Of a stretch of 50,220 nt of DNA, positions 36,268 to 44,441 are shown piece after piece; positions within the stretch are counted from its first letter, which is position 1, and every line of letters starts with the position of its first letter. This DNA is from Saprospiraceae bacterium. Its GTDB lineage: Bacteria; Bacteroidota; Bacteroidia; Chitinophagales; Saprospiraceae. Location: the NCBI GenBank assembly GCA_021738725.1, contig JAIPBE010000024.1:1-50220 (forward strand), read 5' to 3'. The notes beneath the pieces are model-generated. The model was given only the letters and a program-made list of their open reading frames with translations. It had not been told where the DNA came from and did no database searches. A program made the translations under genes and the position numbers.

Positions 36268-37677
36268 ATGACCAAGGACCGCTATACGGTATGGGACAAT
36301 TGTCTCCGTACAATTAAGAGTAGTATCGCTGCCCAGAGTTATAAAACTTGGTTCGAACCCATTAAACCGGTCAATCTTGATGATTCTGTTTTGACCATCC
36401 AGGTCCCAAACAAGTTCTTCTATGAATGGTTGGAAGAACATTATGTAGGCTTGTTGAAGGCAACGATCCAGAAAGAATTGGGAGATCAGGCGAAGTTGGA
36501 ATATCAGATCCTGATGGGTCCGGCCAACAGTGACCGCAAACAGACCAATGGCTCCAGTAGTCATTCTCAGAGTGACACCTCGTTGGGATTTATGCCCGAC
36601 GCGTTCATGAATCCATTTGTGATCCCTGGCATCAAGCAAGTTCGGGTGGATCCGCACCTCAACCGCAACTATACATTCGATAATTTCATAGAAGGGGATT
36701 GTAATAAACTGGGGCGTTCGGCCGGCATGGCCGTCGCGAAGAAGCCCGGAGGCACCGCCTTTAACCCATTGGTCATCTATGGTCAGGTCGGATTGGGAAA
36801 GACTCACCTGGCCCAGGCGATCGGCAATGAGGTGGTCAAGACCCACAAGAACAAGAATGTTCTGTATGGAACGACAGAGTCGTTCACCAATCAGATCATT
36901 CAGGCGATCAAGAACAACGCCATCAACGAGTTTGTCGCCTACTATCAGAATATCGACATTTTGATCCTGGATGATATCCAGTTTCTGGCCAACAAGGTGA
37001 AGACCCAGGAGATCTTCTTCCATATTTTCAATCATTTGCATCAGAGTGGACATCAGATCATTCTGACCTCCGACCGTCCGCCGCGTGATCTGGAAGGGAT
37101 GGAAGAGCGTCTCATCTCCCGCTTCAAATGGGGATTGACCACGGACCTGCAGGCACCTGATCTGGAAACCCGTATCGCCATCCTGGAAGAAAAGATGCAA
37201 AAGGACGGCATCAATCTACCTCGTGATGTGGTGGAATATGTCTGTTACAATATCAAGGACAATGTCCGGGAACTGGAGGGTGTACTCAACTCGATTGCGG
37301 CGCAGGCTTCCCTGAATCATCGGACGATCGATGTGGATTTGGCCCGGGAGGTGGTGCGCAAGTTTGTGAAGGAGGCCCAGCGGGAACTCACCCTGGACCA
37401 TATCCAGAACCAGGTGGCGGATCATTATAATATCTCGGTGGACAAGTTGAAGGCGAAGACGCGTAAGCGTCCGATCGTCATCGCGCGTCAGTTGTCGATG
37501 TTCCTGGCTAAGAGTCTGACGAACAAGTCGTTAAAGACGATCGGAGAGATGTTCGGCGGCCGGGATCACAGTACGGTGATCTATTCGTGTCGGGCTGTTC
37601 AGGATATGATGGATACGGATCGGGAATTCCGATTGACGGTGGAGGGCCTGGAGAAACAACTTTCTATGGCTTCCTGA
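36268..37677 (+). CDS. dnaA: Chromosomal replication initiator DnaA
   Basis: 469 residues from ATG 36268 (MTKDRYTVWDN). An in-frame TTG at 36238 would add ten residues. Domain I has 'SYKTWFEPIKPV', the linker is variable, the AAA+ domain starts near 'NYTFDNFIEGDCN' with Walker A GQVGLGKT at about residue 172 and 'LILDDIQFLANK', and domain IV carries the DNA-binding signature 'GGRDHSTVIYS' from about residue 430. DnaA opens oriC. I saw no cluster of TTATCCACA-type boxes on either side, so an adjacent origin is not supported here. Confidence 0.97.
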   Translation: MTKDRYTVWDNCLRTIKSSIAAQSYKTWFEPIKPVNLDDSVLTIQVPNKFFYEWLEEHYVGLLKATIQKELGDQAKLEYQILMGPANSDRKQTNGSSSHSQSDTSLGFMPDAFMNPFVIPGIKQVRVDPHLNRNYTFDNFIEGDCNKLGRSAGMAVAKKPGGTAFNPLVIYGQVGLGKTHLAQAIGNEVVKTHKNKNVLYGTTESFTNQIIQAIKNNAINEFVAYYQNIDILILDDIQFLANKVKTQEIFFHIFNHLHQSGHQIILTSDRPPRDLEGMEERLISRFKWGLTTDLQAPDLETRIAILEEKMQKDGINLPRDVVEYVCYNIKDNVRELEGVLNSIAAQASLNHRTIDVDLAREVVRKFVKEAQRELTLDHIQNQVADHYNISVDKLKAKTRKRPIVIARQLSMFLAKSLTNKSLKTIGEMFGGRDHSTVIYSCRAVQDMMDTDREFRLTVEGLEKQLSMAS

Positions 37678-37686
37678 GACATTTCA

Positions 37687-37719
37687 TTTGACTTTTGCCG
37701 GTGTGTTTCATTATCTTTG
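37687..37719 (+). promoter_or_regulatory. Bacteroidota-type promoter for the tRNA genes
   Basis: TTTG at 37687-37690 and TATCTTTG at 37712-37719 are separated by 21 bases, close to the TTTG/TAnnTTTG consensus, about 39 bases before the tRNA-Ser gene. Confidence 0.75.
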
Positions 37720-37757
37720 CAGTCGCTTAAACGAAAGTGGCATAAAATTAGCCCAAC

Positions 37758-37847
37758 GGTGAGATGGGTGAGTGGCTTAAACCACCGGTTTGCTAAACCG
37801 ACGTACTGTAACAGGTACCGCGGGTTCGAATCCCGCTCTCACCGCCA
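37758..37847 (+). tRNA. tRNA-Ser(GCT)
   Basis: Acceptor arms GGTGAGA and TCTCACC pair perfectly. The anticodon loop TTGCTAA gives anticodon GCT. A long variable arm follows, then the T arm 'CGGGTTCGAATCCCG'. The 3' CCA is encoded (37845-37847). Length of 90 nt is normal for a class II tRNA. Confidence 0.95.
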
Positions 37848-37882
37848 TAATCGCCACGAATCTTTCGTTAGCGGTTTTTTTT

Positions 37883-37956
37883 CGGGGTGTAGCGCAGCCC
37901 GGTAGCGCACCTGCTTTGGGAGCAGGGGGTCCCAGGTTCAAATCCTGGTACCCCGA
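37883..37956 (+). tRNA. tRNA-Pro(TGG)
   Basis: Acceptor arms CGGGGTG and TACCCCG pair. The anticodon arm CCTGC-TTTGGGA-GCAGG gives anticodon TGG. The T arm is CCAGG-TTCAAAT-CCTGG. CCA is not encoded (A, then CAAG). It is followed by a terminator hairpin and by three or more decayed copies of its 3' part. Confidence 0.95.
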
Positions 37957-37963
37957 CAAGACT

Positions 37964-37995
37964 AGGAGTCATCACGCAGTGATGGCTCCTTTTTT
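37964..37995 (+). terminator. Terminator after tRNA-Pro
   Basis: AGGAGTCATCAC-GCA-GTGATGGCTCCT forms a 12-bp stem with one wobble pair, followed by a run of T. A second version with covarying stem bases lies at 38102-38133. Confidence 0.88.
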
Positions 37996-38030
37996 CATTG
38001 CGGAATAAACTCAATTAATTCACCGAATTA

Positions 38031-38092
38031 GCAGCCCGGTAGCGCATCCCGCATTCTTGCGGGAGGGTCCCAGGTTCAAATCCTGGTACCCC
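38031..38092 (+). pseudogene. Degenerate second copy of tRNA-Pro
   Basis: The D-arm sequence (AGCCCGGTAGCGCA) and the whole T arm to TACCCCG are intact copies of the upstream tRNA-Pro. The 5' acceptor strand is lost, and the anticodon arm is altered to CCCGC-ATTCTT-GCGGG with a 6-base loop. It cannot fold into a standard tRNA. Confidence 0.8.
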
Positions 38093-38101
38093 GACAGATT
38101 G

Positions 38102-38133
38102 AAGGAGTCTTGACGCAGTCAAGGCTCCTTTTT
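38102..38133 (+). terminator. Covarying second copy of the tRNA-Pro terminator
   Basis: AAGGAGTCTTGAC-GCA-GTCAAGGCTCCTT followed by T. Compared with the first copy, ATCAC:GTGAT has become TTGAC:GTCAA with pairing kept. Confidence 0.85.
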
Positions 38134-38174
38134 CATTTCTGCGTGGCAAACTCTATTCCTTTATAAACGACAGT

Positions 38175-38213
38175 GCCCGGTAGCGCACACGTTCAAATCC
38201 TGGTACCCCGACA
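38175..38213 (+). pseudogene. Third, shorter tRNA-Pro fragment
   Basis: GCCCGGTAGCGCA is joined directly to GTTCAAATCCTGGTACCCCG; the anticodon and variable arms are deleted. A shortened terminator remnant follows (GGGAGTCATGGCTCC plus a T run, 38219-38240). Confidence 0.75.
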
Positions 38214-38240
38214 AAATAGGGAGTCATGGCTCCTTTTTTT

Positions 38241-38614
38241 ATTGCTTCAAGACAAAATGTTACTCCTCTACAATCTCCCATTTCGTCGGCACCTTCCAGA
38301 CTCATGAAATAATATTGATTATCAGCAGCTTAAACCCAATAAACCAACGCTTCGGGCAGCTTGAAACATTGGCAATAAAGAGCGTGAATTTTCAATGAAA
38401 AGTACTATTTTGTCAATGGAAAATCAAACAGATTACCTACAAGGGTGAGGCAGCTTCCCCATTCCCCATTTGAAAACGTGGCGTTTGGCTTGAACGGGTG
38501 GTTTTATAAAACGGATTGCCCCTTCCATAAACCTTGTGCTTTGGTATTCTCGAATCTGGTTTGAATACAATACACTCCTCGAAAGCAAATCCCTAACTCT
38601 TTTAAAAGACCATT
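38241..38614. other. AT-rich non-coding stretch before the ELWxTDGT-type gene
   Basis: No gene or tRNA piece is recognised between the third tRNA-Pro fragment and ATG 38615. An ORF starting at 38536 is out of frame with the gene and has no support. Confidence 0.5.
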
Positions 38615-40210
38615 ATGAAGACCCGTCGATTGATGTTCATGTTCACTTTTGTTTCATTTGGTGGAATGCTGTTCGGCCAAATGCCCGTCCTGGTTACCGA
38701 TCTGGTTCCTGGCCAATATGGTGGATTTGATCCAGCTAAATCTGAAAATGCTTATCTGGGAGAAAAGGTAGTCTTTGGAGCAAACAATGGAGTAAGTGGT
38801 CGTGAACCATATATCCTGGAAGATGGAACAATTTCCCTGCTTACAGACATCAACCCGGGTGTAGCTGAATCAAATCCGAAAGGGTTTATCAGCGTCAACG
38901 ATCATGTCTATTTTTCAGCATTTGACTCCACCAACTTTGTAGGTATTTGGACTACTGATGGGACAACGTCGGGAACAACTATCCTGAAATCATTTCCCGG
39001 AAGCACGAAATCCAATCAACCTTCTGATTTTGTTGTCTCCAAATCCAATTCCATCTATTTCACCTTCAAGGATGACCTATTCAGAATTGATGCTGCCACC
39101 CAGGAAGTGTTTGAGGTTCCGTGTATCGATGATGTTGATTTTTTCAATGATACTTCCTATCCCGGAACATCATATTGCACTTATGAAAATGGCATTGCGT
39201 TTCTGACCACCAATGGCAGTGTACTAAGACTTTGGAAGGCTGAAGATGAGACCGAGCTACTTGCGGAGTTCAATACATTTGCCAACTGGCTCAAGTATTT
39301 CGGTTTGACTGAAGTACAAGAAGGAATTGCTTTCGCCATGACAGATTCGTTCAATGATGATGTCAACAATTGGTATCTGTACAATCGAAATGACCAATCA
39401 CTGAGCCCCTTCTTGATAAAAGCCAACACAACTTCCGATGTTGGGAGAACGATGAAGTTCAACAATACCAAGCTGATTGGACTCGACAGGAATTCCGGAT
39501 ATTTCTCGATGAATGGCAATCCTGATGATACTGAGATCCTCAGTACTTATACGCCGTCATTCCTCGTGCAGTATCAACCAATTCCGCATGAAACCACAAA
39601 TGGATTTCTTGCCTTTCTGGAAAAGGAATTTGGATTTACTCAAACGATATTAGCTACCGATGGCACCGCGGCCGGCACATCCATTCTTGCCAAACCCGGA
39701 GAGGTCTATTGCTCCCCATTCATATCCAGAGGGAAAATTGTGTTCTGGGCCGCGGGAGTATCCAATAATTTCAATCCGGAAATATGGCAAGCAAATCCGT
39801 CTGCCGGTACTTCGAACATGATCTATAAATATCCATCAGGGTCGAAGCTGATATCCTCCATTACACCCTTCTGTATCCAGGATGACAAGTTGTACTTCAT
39901 CAGTAAAATGGACGCGACTGTGGGTCCTGAATTATACTCCATTGAACTCGAGATGTACACAGATTTGGATGAAATTGAGAATCGGGGTACATACTCCATC
40001 ATCAATCATGGTAATCAGCTCACCATTGCCACCCTTGGGGAACAAGAAGAGATCATGATCTCTATGTTCGATATACAAGGCAAAGAGCTTCGCCACTATT
40101 CAGTACAAACCGGAACTCCAGTCATTTTAGACTTGCCATTGAATATCTATTTGGTCGTCGTAGAAGGCGATCGAGGAAAGTATACACAAAAGGTTTTCAC
40201 TGGCCAATAA
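38615..40210 (+). CDS. Secreted ELWxTDGT-repeat protein with a T9SS-like C-terminus
   Basis: 531 residues with an N-terminal signal peptide (MKTRRLMFMFTFVSFGGMLFGQ). Degenerate repeats of the 'ELWxTDGTxxGT' kind are visible ('GIWTTDGTTSGTTIL', 'ILATDGTAAGTSIL', 'EIWQANPSAGTSNM'), a beta-propeller-like type common in secreted Bacteroidota proteins. The final 75 or so residues ('QLTIATLGEQEEIMISMFDI', 'QGKELRHY', 'IYLVVVEGD') fit a type A T9SS sorting domain. Codon use is more AT-rich than in neighbouring genes, and tRNA-Pro fragments flank it on both sides, so transfer is possible but unproven. Confidence 0.85.
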   Translation: MKTRRLMFMFTFVSFGGMLFGQMPVLVTDLVPGQYGGFDPAKSENAYLGEKVVFGANNGVSGREPYILEDGTISLLTDINPGVAESNPKGFISVNDHVYFSAFDSTNFVGIWTTDGTTSGTTILKSFPGSTKSNQPSDFVVSKSNSIYFTFKDDLFRIDAATQEVFEVPCIDDVDFFNDTSYPGTSYCTYENGIAFLTTNGSVLRLWKAEDETELLAEFNTFANWLKYFGLTEVQEGIAFAMTDSFNDDVNNWYLYNRNDQSLSPFLIKANTTSDVGRTMKFNNTKLIGLDRNSGYFSMNGNPDDTEILSTYTPSFLVQYQPIPHETTNGFLAFLEKEFGFTQTILATDGTAAGTSILAKPGEVYCSPFISRGKIVFWAAGVSNNFNPEIWQANPSAGTSNMIYKYPSGSKLISSITPFCIQDDKLYFISKMDATVGPELYSIELEMYTDLDEIENRGTYSIINHGNQLTIATLGEQEEIMISMFDIQGKELRHYSVQTGTPVILDLPLNIYLVVVEGDRGKYTQKVFTGQ

Positions 40211-40751
40211 AGCGAAATGGGTGAGTAAACATCCCCAAATCAAGACGTGTAAATGTTGTATAACATCCTCCTGGTGGTGTCCTCCCCCTAAATTCCGGAG
40301 CTGTATAAATGAGAATATGTAATTCCTACTAAAAGGAGTCATCACACTGCGTATTCCGGTCGGTTTGCCCCCCTGTTCCGATTTGATTTGCCCACTGTGA
40401 ATGCCTTGCGATCACCAGGCGAGCGGAGAACTGTTTCTGGATGGTTTGAGTCACTCCCGAAATCGGAACTACCAGTTCAGGTGCAAACACCTGGCTTAAC
40501 AATGGTTTAAGAAACGCCACACCACAAGTGCACGGTGGTCATGGGTCCAAATAGAGATGCCTGTCTCGCCGAATAGCGGGATTCAAATCCTTGTACCCCG
40601 ACAATACGAAAGGTCTTTCCACATCAGGCGGACGGATTTTGCGTTTTAGATAGATCGGTATGTGCACCGGTGTGCATGGAAACTTCCTTAGATTCTCCAG
40701 TTCGTCATGACCTGCTGTTCCTGAGGCACTATTCCCGGAAAAAGGTCACCC
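40211..40751. other. 540-bp intergenic region with scattered tRNA-Pro remnants
   Basis: No credible gene is seen. Two sequence relics are present: AAAGGAGTCATCAC at 40332-40345 copies the left arm of the tRNA-Pro terminator, and a tRNA 3' end lies at 40580-40603. Confidence 0.55.
40580..40603 (+). pseudogene. Fourth tRNA-Pro 3'-end fragment
   Basis: GATTCAAATCCTTGTACCCCG plus ACA matches the tRNA-Pro 3' end (GGTTCAAATCCTGGTACCCCG plus ACA) at all but two positions. It lies 2.6 kb from the intact gene, beyond the secreted protein, in the same orientation. Confidence 0.65.
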
Positions 40752-41183
40752 TCAAATCCCTTCTTCAAACTTTACTATATTAGGTTTGAGGCCGAATATC
40801 GTACAGCCGTCGTTGAGAAACACCTTCAGCTTGGTGTCATTGTGAACACTACCTGTATAAGTCACACCATCAACTGTGAAAGCAGGCACTGTGAACGTGG
40901 TCTCGGTATCAAGGACGGCTTCAAACTCCAGAAGAGTAGCCACACCTGCTGCACCAAGTACAACGTAAATTTCTGTATCTGATAGCTTGCTGATATCTGC
41001 AGTGGCATTATCCTCCAAAGTGAATTCTTCGGTTTGTGGTGCACTACAGCTCAGTTCTGTGAAGTCACCTTTGTACTGACCAACCGTCCTACCTATCAAT
41101 CCACAGTCATCGTCTTTTTTGCAGCCCGAAATCAGCAGAATCGAAATCAGAAGGAATACGCAGCTTGAAAGTTTGTATTTCAT
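40752..41183 (-). CDS. Small lipoprotein of unknown function
   Basis: 143 residues. The lipoprotein signal is MKYKLSSCVFLLISILLISGC with a lysine/aspartate-rich start of the mature chain (KKDDDCGL). The rest is rich in beta-strand-forming residues and resembles a small extracytoplasmic beta-sandwich ('GVTYTGSVHNDTKLKVFL'). It is AT-rich compared with the genes to its right. The family is not recognised. Confidence 0.7.
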   Translation of the reverse strand: MKYKLSSCVFLLISILLISGCKKDDDCGLIGRTVGQYKGDFTELSCSAPQTEEFTLEDNATADISKLSDTEIYVVLGAAGVATLLEFEAVLDTETTFTVPAFTVDGVTYTGSVHNDTKLKVFLNDGCTIFGLKPNIVKFEEGI

Positions 41184-41932
41184 CTTGTCAAGTTCATGTT
41201 ATAGAGTAATAGAAGACGCCTGCACCTAAAAGTATCACACGGTGACAATCCTCCAACCACTAGCCAACCCCGCGATGAGATCATCGGACGTATGGATTGA
41301 TTTTATGAATAGACTATCCGTGTAAAAATAGGTTTCTTTCCGATTCCTAACGTACGACCCAGTTCTTTTTTTGCACGAACATTTATCCCAGTCACACCTG
41401 TGAATGATTGGTGTATGCTTCTTCTGTTTATCCTACATATCTTGCCCAATTCCCCTGAAGCTGCCCCGCCTGTACACACCTTTTACGGTGCATACACTCA
41501 ATTCCCAAGAAAAAACGCTTGAAATACCGACCCGAGCACTCGGGAGGCGAATCGGTTCATCTGCTCAAGGACTGCCCGCCTACCTGCTGGATCAATGCGA
41601 GGTCACCTTGAACATTAAACTGCGTGCTCGCAAGAGCATCGCTTAAACGTTGAACTGCCAGGCGTTCTATAGACAGGTTATATGGAGCTGGATTGTCCCC
41701 CTCCAACCCCTATGCCCATCCCGAAGTCTTCTGTCTTTATTAGGGGGTGGACCGGCACCGAACTGACCAGCCCCAAAGAATAACCGCCAACCTGCCGGGA
41801 CGGGGAGGATGTGAATTCCTGGTTCCTGCGTTCCTGGTTCCAGGAACGAAACGCGAATGGCCCCGACCCCGAGCACTCGGGGGGGCGAAAAGCGGCATTC
41901 AGTCCAACCTCACACGCCATGGGTACACTGCC
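41184..41932. other. 749-bp intergenic region with short repeated hairpins
   Basis: No supported gene is seen. A plus-strand frame at 41404-41646 has no family resemblance. The motif CCCGAGCACTCGGG occurs twice (41526-41539 and 41867-41880), and a perfect 9-bp hairpin lies at 41829-41848. Confidence 0.55.
41526..41880. repeat. Repeated CCCGAGCACTCGGG hairpin and a CGTTCCTGG hairpin
   Basis: Two copies of CGACC(C)CGAGCACTCGGG followed by GGCGAA-like sequence sit about 340 bp apart. Between them CGTTCCTGG-TT-CCAGGAACG (41829-41848) is a perfect stem, preceded by a partial copy of its left arm. They look like dispersed intergenic repeats. Confidence 0.5.
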
Positions 41933-43315
41933 CTATTCCCCGTGCTTCACCTTGAACCCCTTTACCATCCACTTCTTCGCCAGGATCAAAGCCACCGGAC
42001 TGATCATCGCGATCGCCCCGTAGATCAGCCACATCTGCTCGGTGTTCAACCCCTCGATCGGGGTATCATCCGGGCAGTAGTTCATCAGGAACCAACCGGC
42101 ATACAGGCTGGTCACTACCTTGGTCAGAAACCAGGGGAACTGTCCAAGACCCATATAGATCCCCGTCATATCCTTGGGGGCGATCTCCGCCACCCACTGC
42201 AGGAAGCGCGGCTGCCACATCGCTTCCCCCAGGGTCATGATGAACAGAAATGCAAACAGGGTAGAAATATGCGGACCCGTGGCCAGAATGAACGGCGAGA
42301 GTCCCATGATCAGCGTGCCCAGGATCATCATCTTATATGTTTCCTGTTTCGCCGTATAGGTCGCTACGATCGGCGTGAGGATAAAGATGAGGAGGGGATT
42401 GAAATTGACGAAGAATTCAAAATTATCCTGAACGATCCCCGAAAACGCCCGCTCGCAATATTGCGGAATGGTCAGCCAGTTGTGTGCAAACAGGGTCTGG
42501 ACCGGGATCAGAATAAAAATGAAGAACATGAAACGAGTATCGCGGATCGGGAAGTTCTTCAGATAATACAGGAGTTGCTCCTTCAGCGGCTTTTTCTCCT
42601 CCGTCCCCAGATCCTCGGGGTTTTCGTTCCCACTCTCCTTCTCAGCTTCCGCGATCGCCTTTTTGGTGATAAACCAGGCGATCACCCCCAGGCCGATGAC
42701 TGTAATAATGGAATACATCCAGAACGTTCCCGTGATCCCAAAGGCCTTCCGGACCGGCGGTGAGACGATGCCCGGCAGAAAAGCACCCAGATTCATTAAC
42801 GCATAGAGCATGGCATAGCCCATCGCCGAGGTCTCCGGAGTAGTGAAACGTTTGACGGCCGTATAGGCCGCCGGCTGGTAGATCCCATTCCCCAGAATCA
42901 GCCAGAAGATACCGGCCATGGCGATCAGGTGAACCGGAGACCACATCCCCTCTCCACCAGCCAGTTCCGGCGCCCAGGCAATAAGCACGCGACCGAGCAA
43001 CATGAAGACCAGCGCCACCAGCATGGATTTGCGGACACCGGCGATATCCACCGCCGCGCCGAGGACCAGCATGGCCAGGGTGATGCCTGCCGTCAGGATA
43101 CCCAGCATCTGATCGGCCAGGATATCATTCAAGCCGACATATTCGTTAAAGTACATAGCCAGAAGGCCCAGCATGCCGAAATAGGCAAACCCTTCCAGCA
43201 AGTAAGACAGGTTGATCCCCCACAATGCCCTGGAGACCTTGAAGAGATTCAGAAAGGGATCAATGATCTCCTTCAAAGCGGCCTTCAACTTACTGTCTGG
43301 TGGATTCGTGCTCAT
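41933..43315 (-). CDS. MFS transporter, POT-like
   Basis: 460 residues with about 12 predicted membrane helices and a charged cytoplasmic loop near the middle ('AEAEKESGNENPEDLGTEEK'). 'LSYLLEGFAYFGMLGLLAMYF' near the start and 'FILIPVQTLFAHNW' in the second half recall the proton-dependent oligopeptide transporter branch of the MFS. The clean POT motifs (ExxER, PTR2 signatures) are not evident: the first helix has 'LLEGFAYFG' instead of 'ExxERFxYYG'. The substrate cannot be stated. It is divergent from the lipoprotein gene at 43462. Confidence 0.82.
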   Translation of the reverse strand: MSTNPPDSKLKAALKEIIDPFLNLFKVSRALWGINLSYLLEGFAYFGMLGLLAMYFNEYVGLNDILADQMLGILTAGITLAMLVLGAAVDIAGVRKSMLVALVFMLLGRVLIAWAPELAGGEGMWSPVHLIAMAGIFWLILGNGIYQPAAYTAVKRFTTPETSAMGYAMLYALMNLGAFLPGIVSPPVRKAFGITGTFWMYSIITVIGLGVIAWFITKKAIAEAEKESGNENPEDLGTEEKKPLKEQLLYYLKNFPIRDTRFMFFIFILIPVQTLFAHNWLTIPQYCERAFSGIVQDNFEFFVNFNPLLIFILTPIVATYTAKQETYKMMILGTLIMGLSPFILATGPHISTLFAFLFIMTLGEAMWQPRFLQWVAEIAPKDMTGIYMGLGQFPWFLTKVVTSLYAGWFLMNYCPDDTPIEGLNTEQMWLIYGAIAMISPVALILAKKWMVKGFKVKHGE

Positions 43316-43461
43316 CGAGTTTTTGATTTCAGTGGAAATATACCACCGATCACAGATTTAGATGAATCGCATTTTCCACCCGGCATTTTTCACCTCCTTG
43401 ATACGATATGATCACCTTGAAGAATCAGTACTTTTAACCTTCACAATCAGATCTACATTCT

Positions 43462-44082
43462 ATGACCAATCTTCGTTTTCTTCTGCTGGGCATCTCCCTG
43501 TTGGTGATGAGTTGCGCCAAAGTCTATTACAGTCCCGAATCGGCTGCCATGGCTGATCAGCACCGGATCATTGCCGTTGCCCCTCCCACCGTGTCTATCG
43601 TCGCCAAAAAAGATGTGGACAAGGAGGCTTTGCAGGAACAACAACGCACAGAATCCAGAAACTTCCAGAATGAAATGGTTTCCTGGTTGCTCCGTCGCAA
43701 ACAACAGAACAAGATCCACGTCAACATCCTGGATCTCGAAACAACAAATGTCAAACTGACCCGAGCCGGATATTTTGACGGCACCTTGCTCACCCCTGGT
43801 GAATTATGTGATCTGCTGGAAGTAGATGGCATCATCACCTCCAACTATGCGCTCACCAAGCCCATGTCTGAAGGGGCCGCTCTCGCGATCGGCGTGTTAG
43901 TGGGCGTCTGGGGGACAACCAACGAAACAACCGTCACTATGGGTCTTCACGATCGGGCCTCGAATACCCAGATCTGGAATTACAACCAGACGGTATCCGG
44001 AAGTGTGGGCAGTTCACCTGCCAGACTGGTGGACAATCTGATGCAGCAAGCCAGCCGGCGGATGCCGTATACCAAAAAATAA
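43462..44082 (+). CDS. Lipoprotein of unknown function
   Basis: 206 residues. The signal MTNLRFLLLGISLLVMSC ends in a lipobox Cys. The mature part has 'HRIIAVAPPTVSI', 'FQNEMVSWLLRRKQQNKIHV', 'VDGIITSNYAL', a glycine/alanine-rich hydrophobic segment ('EGAALAIGVLVGVWG') and 'LHDRASNTQIWNYNQTVSGS'. This layout resembles envelope lipoproteins that bind or assemble in the outer membrane. I do not assign a family. It is closed by a terminator. Confidence 0.8.
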   Translation: MTNLRFLLLGISLLVMSCAKVYYSPESAAMADQHRIIAVAPPTVSIVAKKDVDKEALQEQQRTESRNFQNEMVSWLLRRKQQNKIHVNILDLETTNVKLTRAGYFDGTLLTPGELCDLLEVDGIITSNYALTKPMSEGAALAIGVLVGVWGTTNETTVTMGLHDRASNTQIWNYNQTVSGSVGSSPARLVDNLMQQASRRMPYTKK

Positions 44083-44089
44083 AGGTGAC

Positions 44090-44124
44090 AACCCACGGAG
44101 CACGCCCATGTTCCGTGGGTTTTA
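44090..44124 (+). terminator. Terminator after the lipoprotein gene
   Basis: AACCCACGGA at 44090-44099 pairs with TCCGTGGGTT at 44112-44121, followed by TTT. It could act on both strands because the convergent gene ends at 44130. Confidence 0.8.
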
Positions 44125-44129
44125 CAAGA

Positions 44130-44432
44130 TCACACTAGTTGACCCTGAATGGTCAGACTGGATCGTATCGCTCCTGTTTTCAAAGGAAGAATGCTTTTCC
44201 TGCGCGGGTCATCCATAAAGGCCGCCAGCTGGTCTGTCGAATCGAACGACAGGATGTGGATCTCATAGGGTCGTTCGCCCGTATGATCAATAAATTGATC
44301 CTCCAGCGGACGAACGCGATGGAGCATCTTTCCAGAGTAGCCTGCCATCATTGGTAATACCTGGTCTTCAAACTGTAGAAATTGATCCTCCTTTCCCGGG
44401 TGAACAAAGACAAGTTGTGTGATGTAGATCAT
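44130..44432 (-). CDS. DUF1330/ABM-like small protein
   Basis: 100 residues, MIYITQLVFVHPGKEDQFLQFED start, then 'ERPYEIHILSFDSTDQLAAFMDDPRR'. This is the dimeric alpha-beta barrel pattern of the ABM/DUF1330 group, which includes small oxygenase-like proteins. No catalytic function can be given. It follows the methyltransferase gene by about nine bases and is probably co-transcribed with it. Confidence 0.75.
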   Translation of the reverse strand: MIYITQLVFVHPGKEDQFLQFEDQVLPMMAGYSGKMLHRVRPLEDQFIDHTGERPYEIHILSFDSTDQLAAFMDDPRRKSILPLKTGAIRSSLTIQGQLV

Positions 44433-44441
44433 GGTTGAGCT

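Noticed and set aside
38031-38096. Second functional tRNA-Pro
   Set aside because: The 5' acceptor strand is missing and the anticodon loop has six bases, so it cannot fold as a tRNA.
41404-41646. 80-codon plus-strand ORF
   Set aside because: No homologous pattern, no ribosome binding site, and it contains one of the hairpin repeats.
41747-42763. 338-codon plus-strand ORF
   Set aside because: It is the reverse of the MFS transporter gene and is rich in His/Arg/Gln, as shadows typically are.
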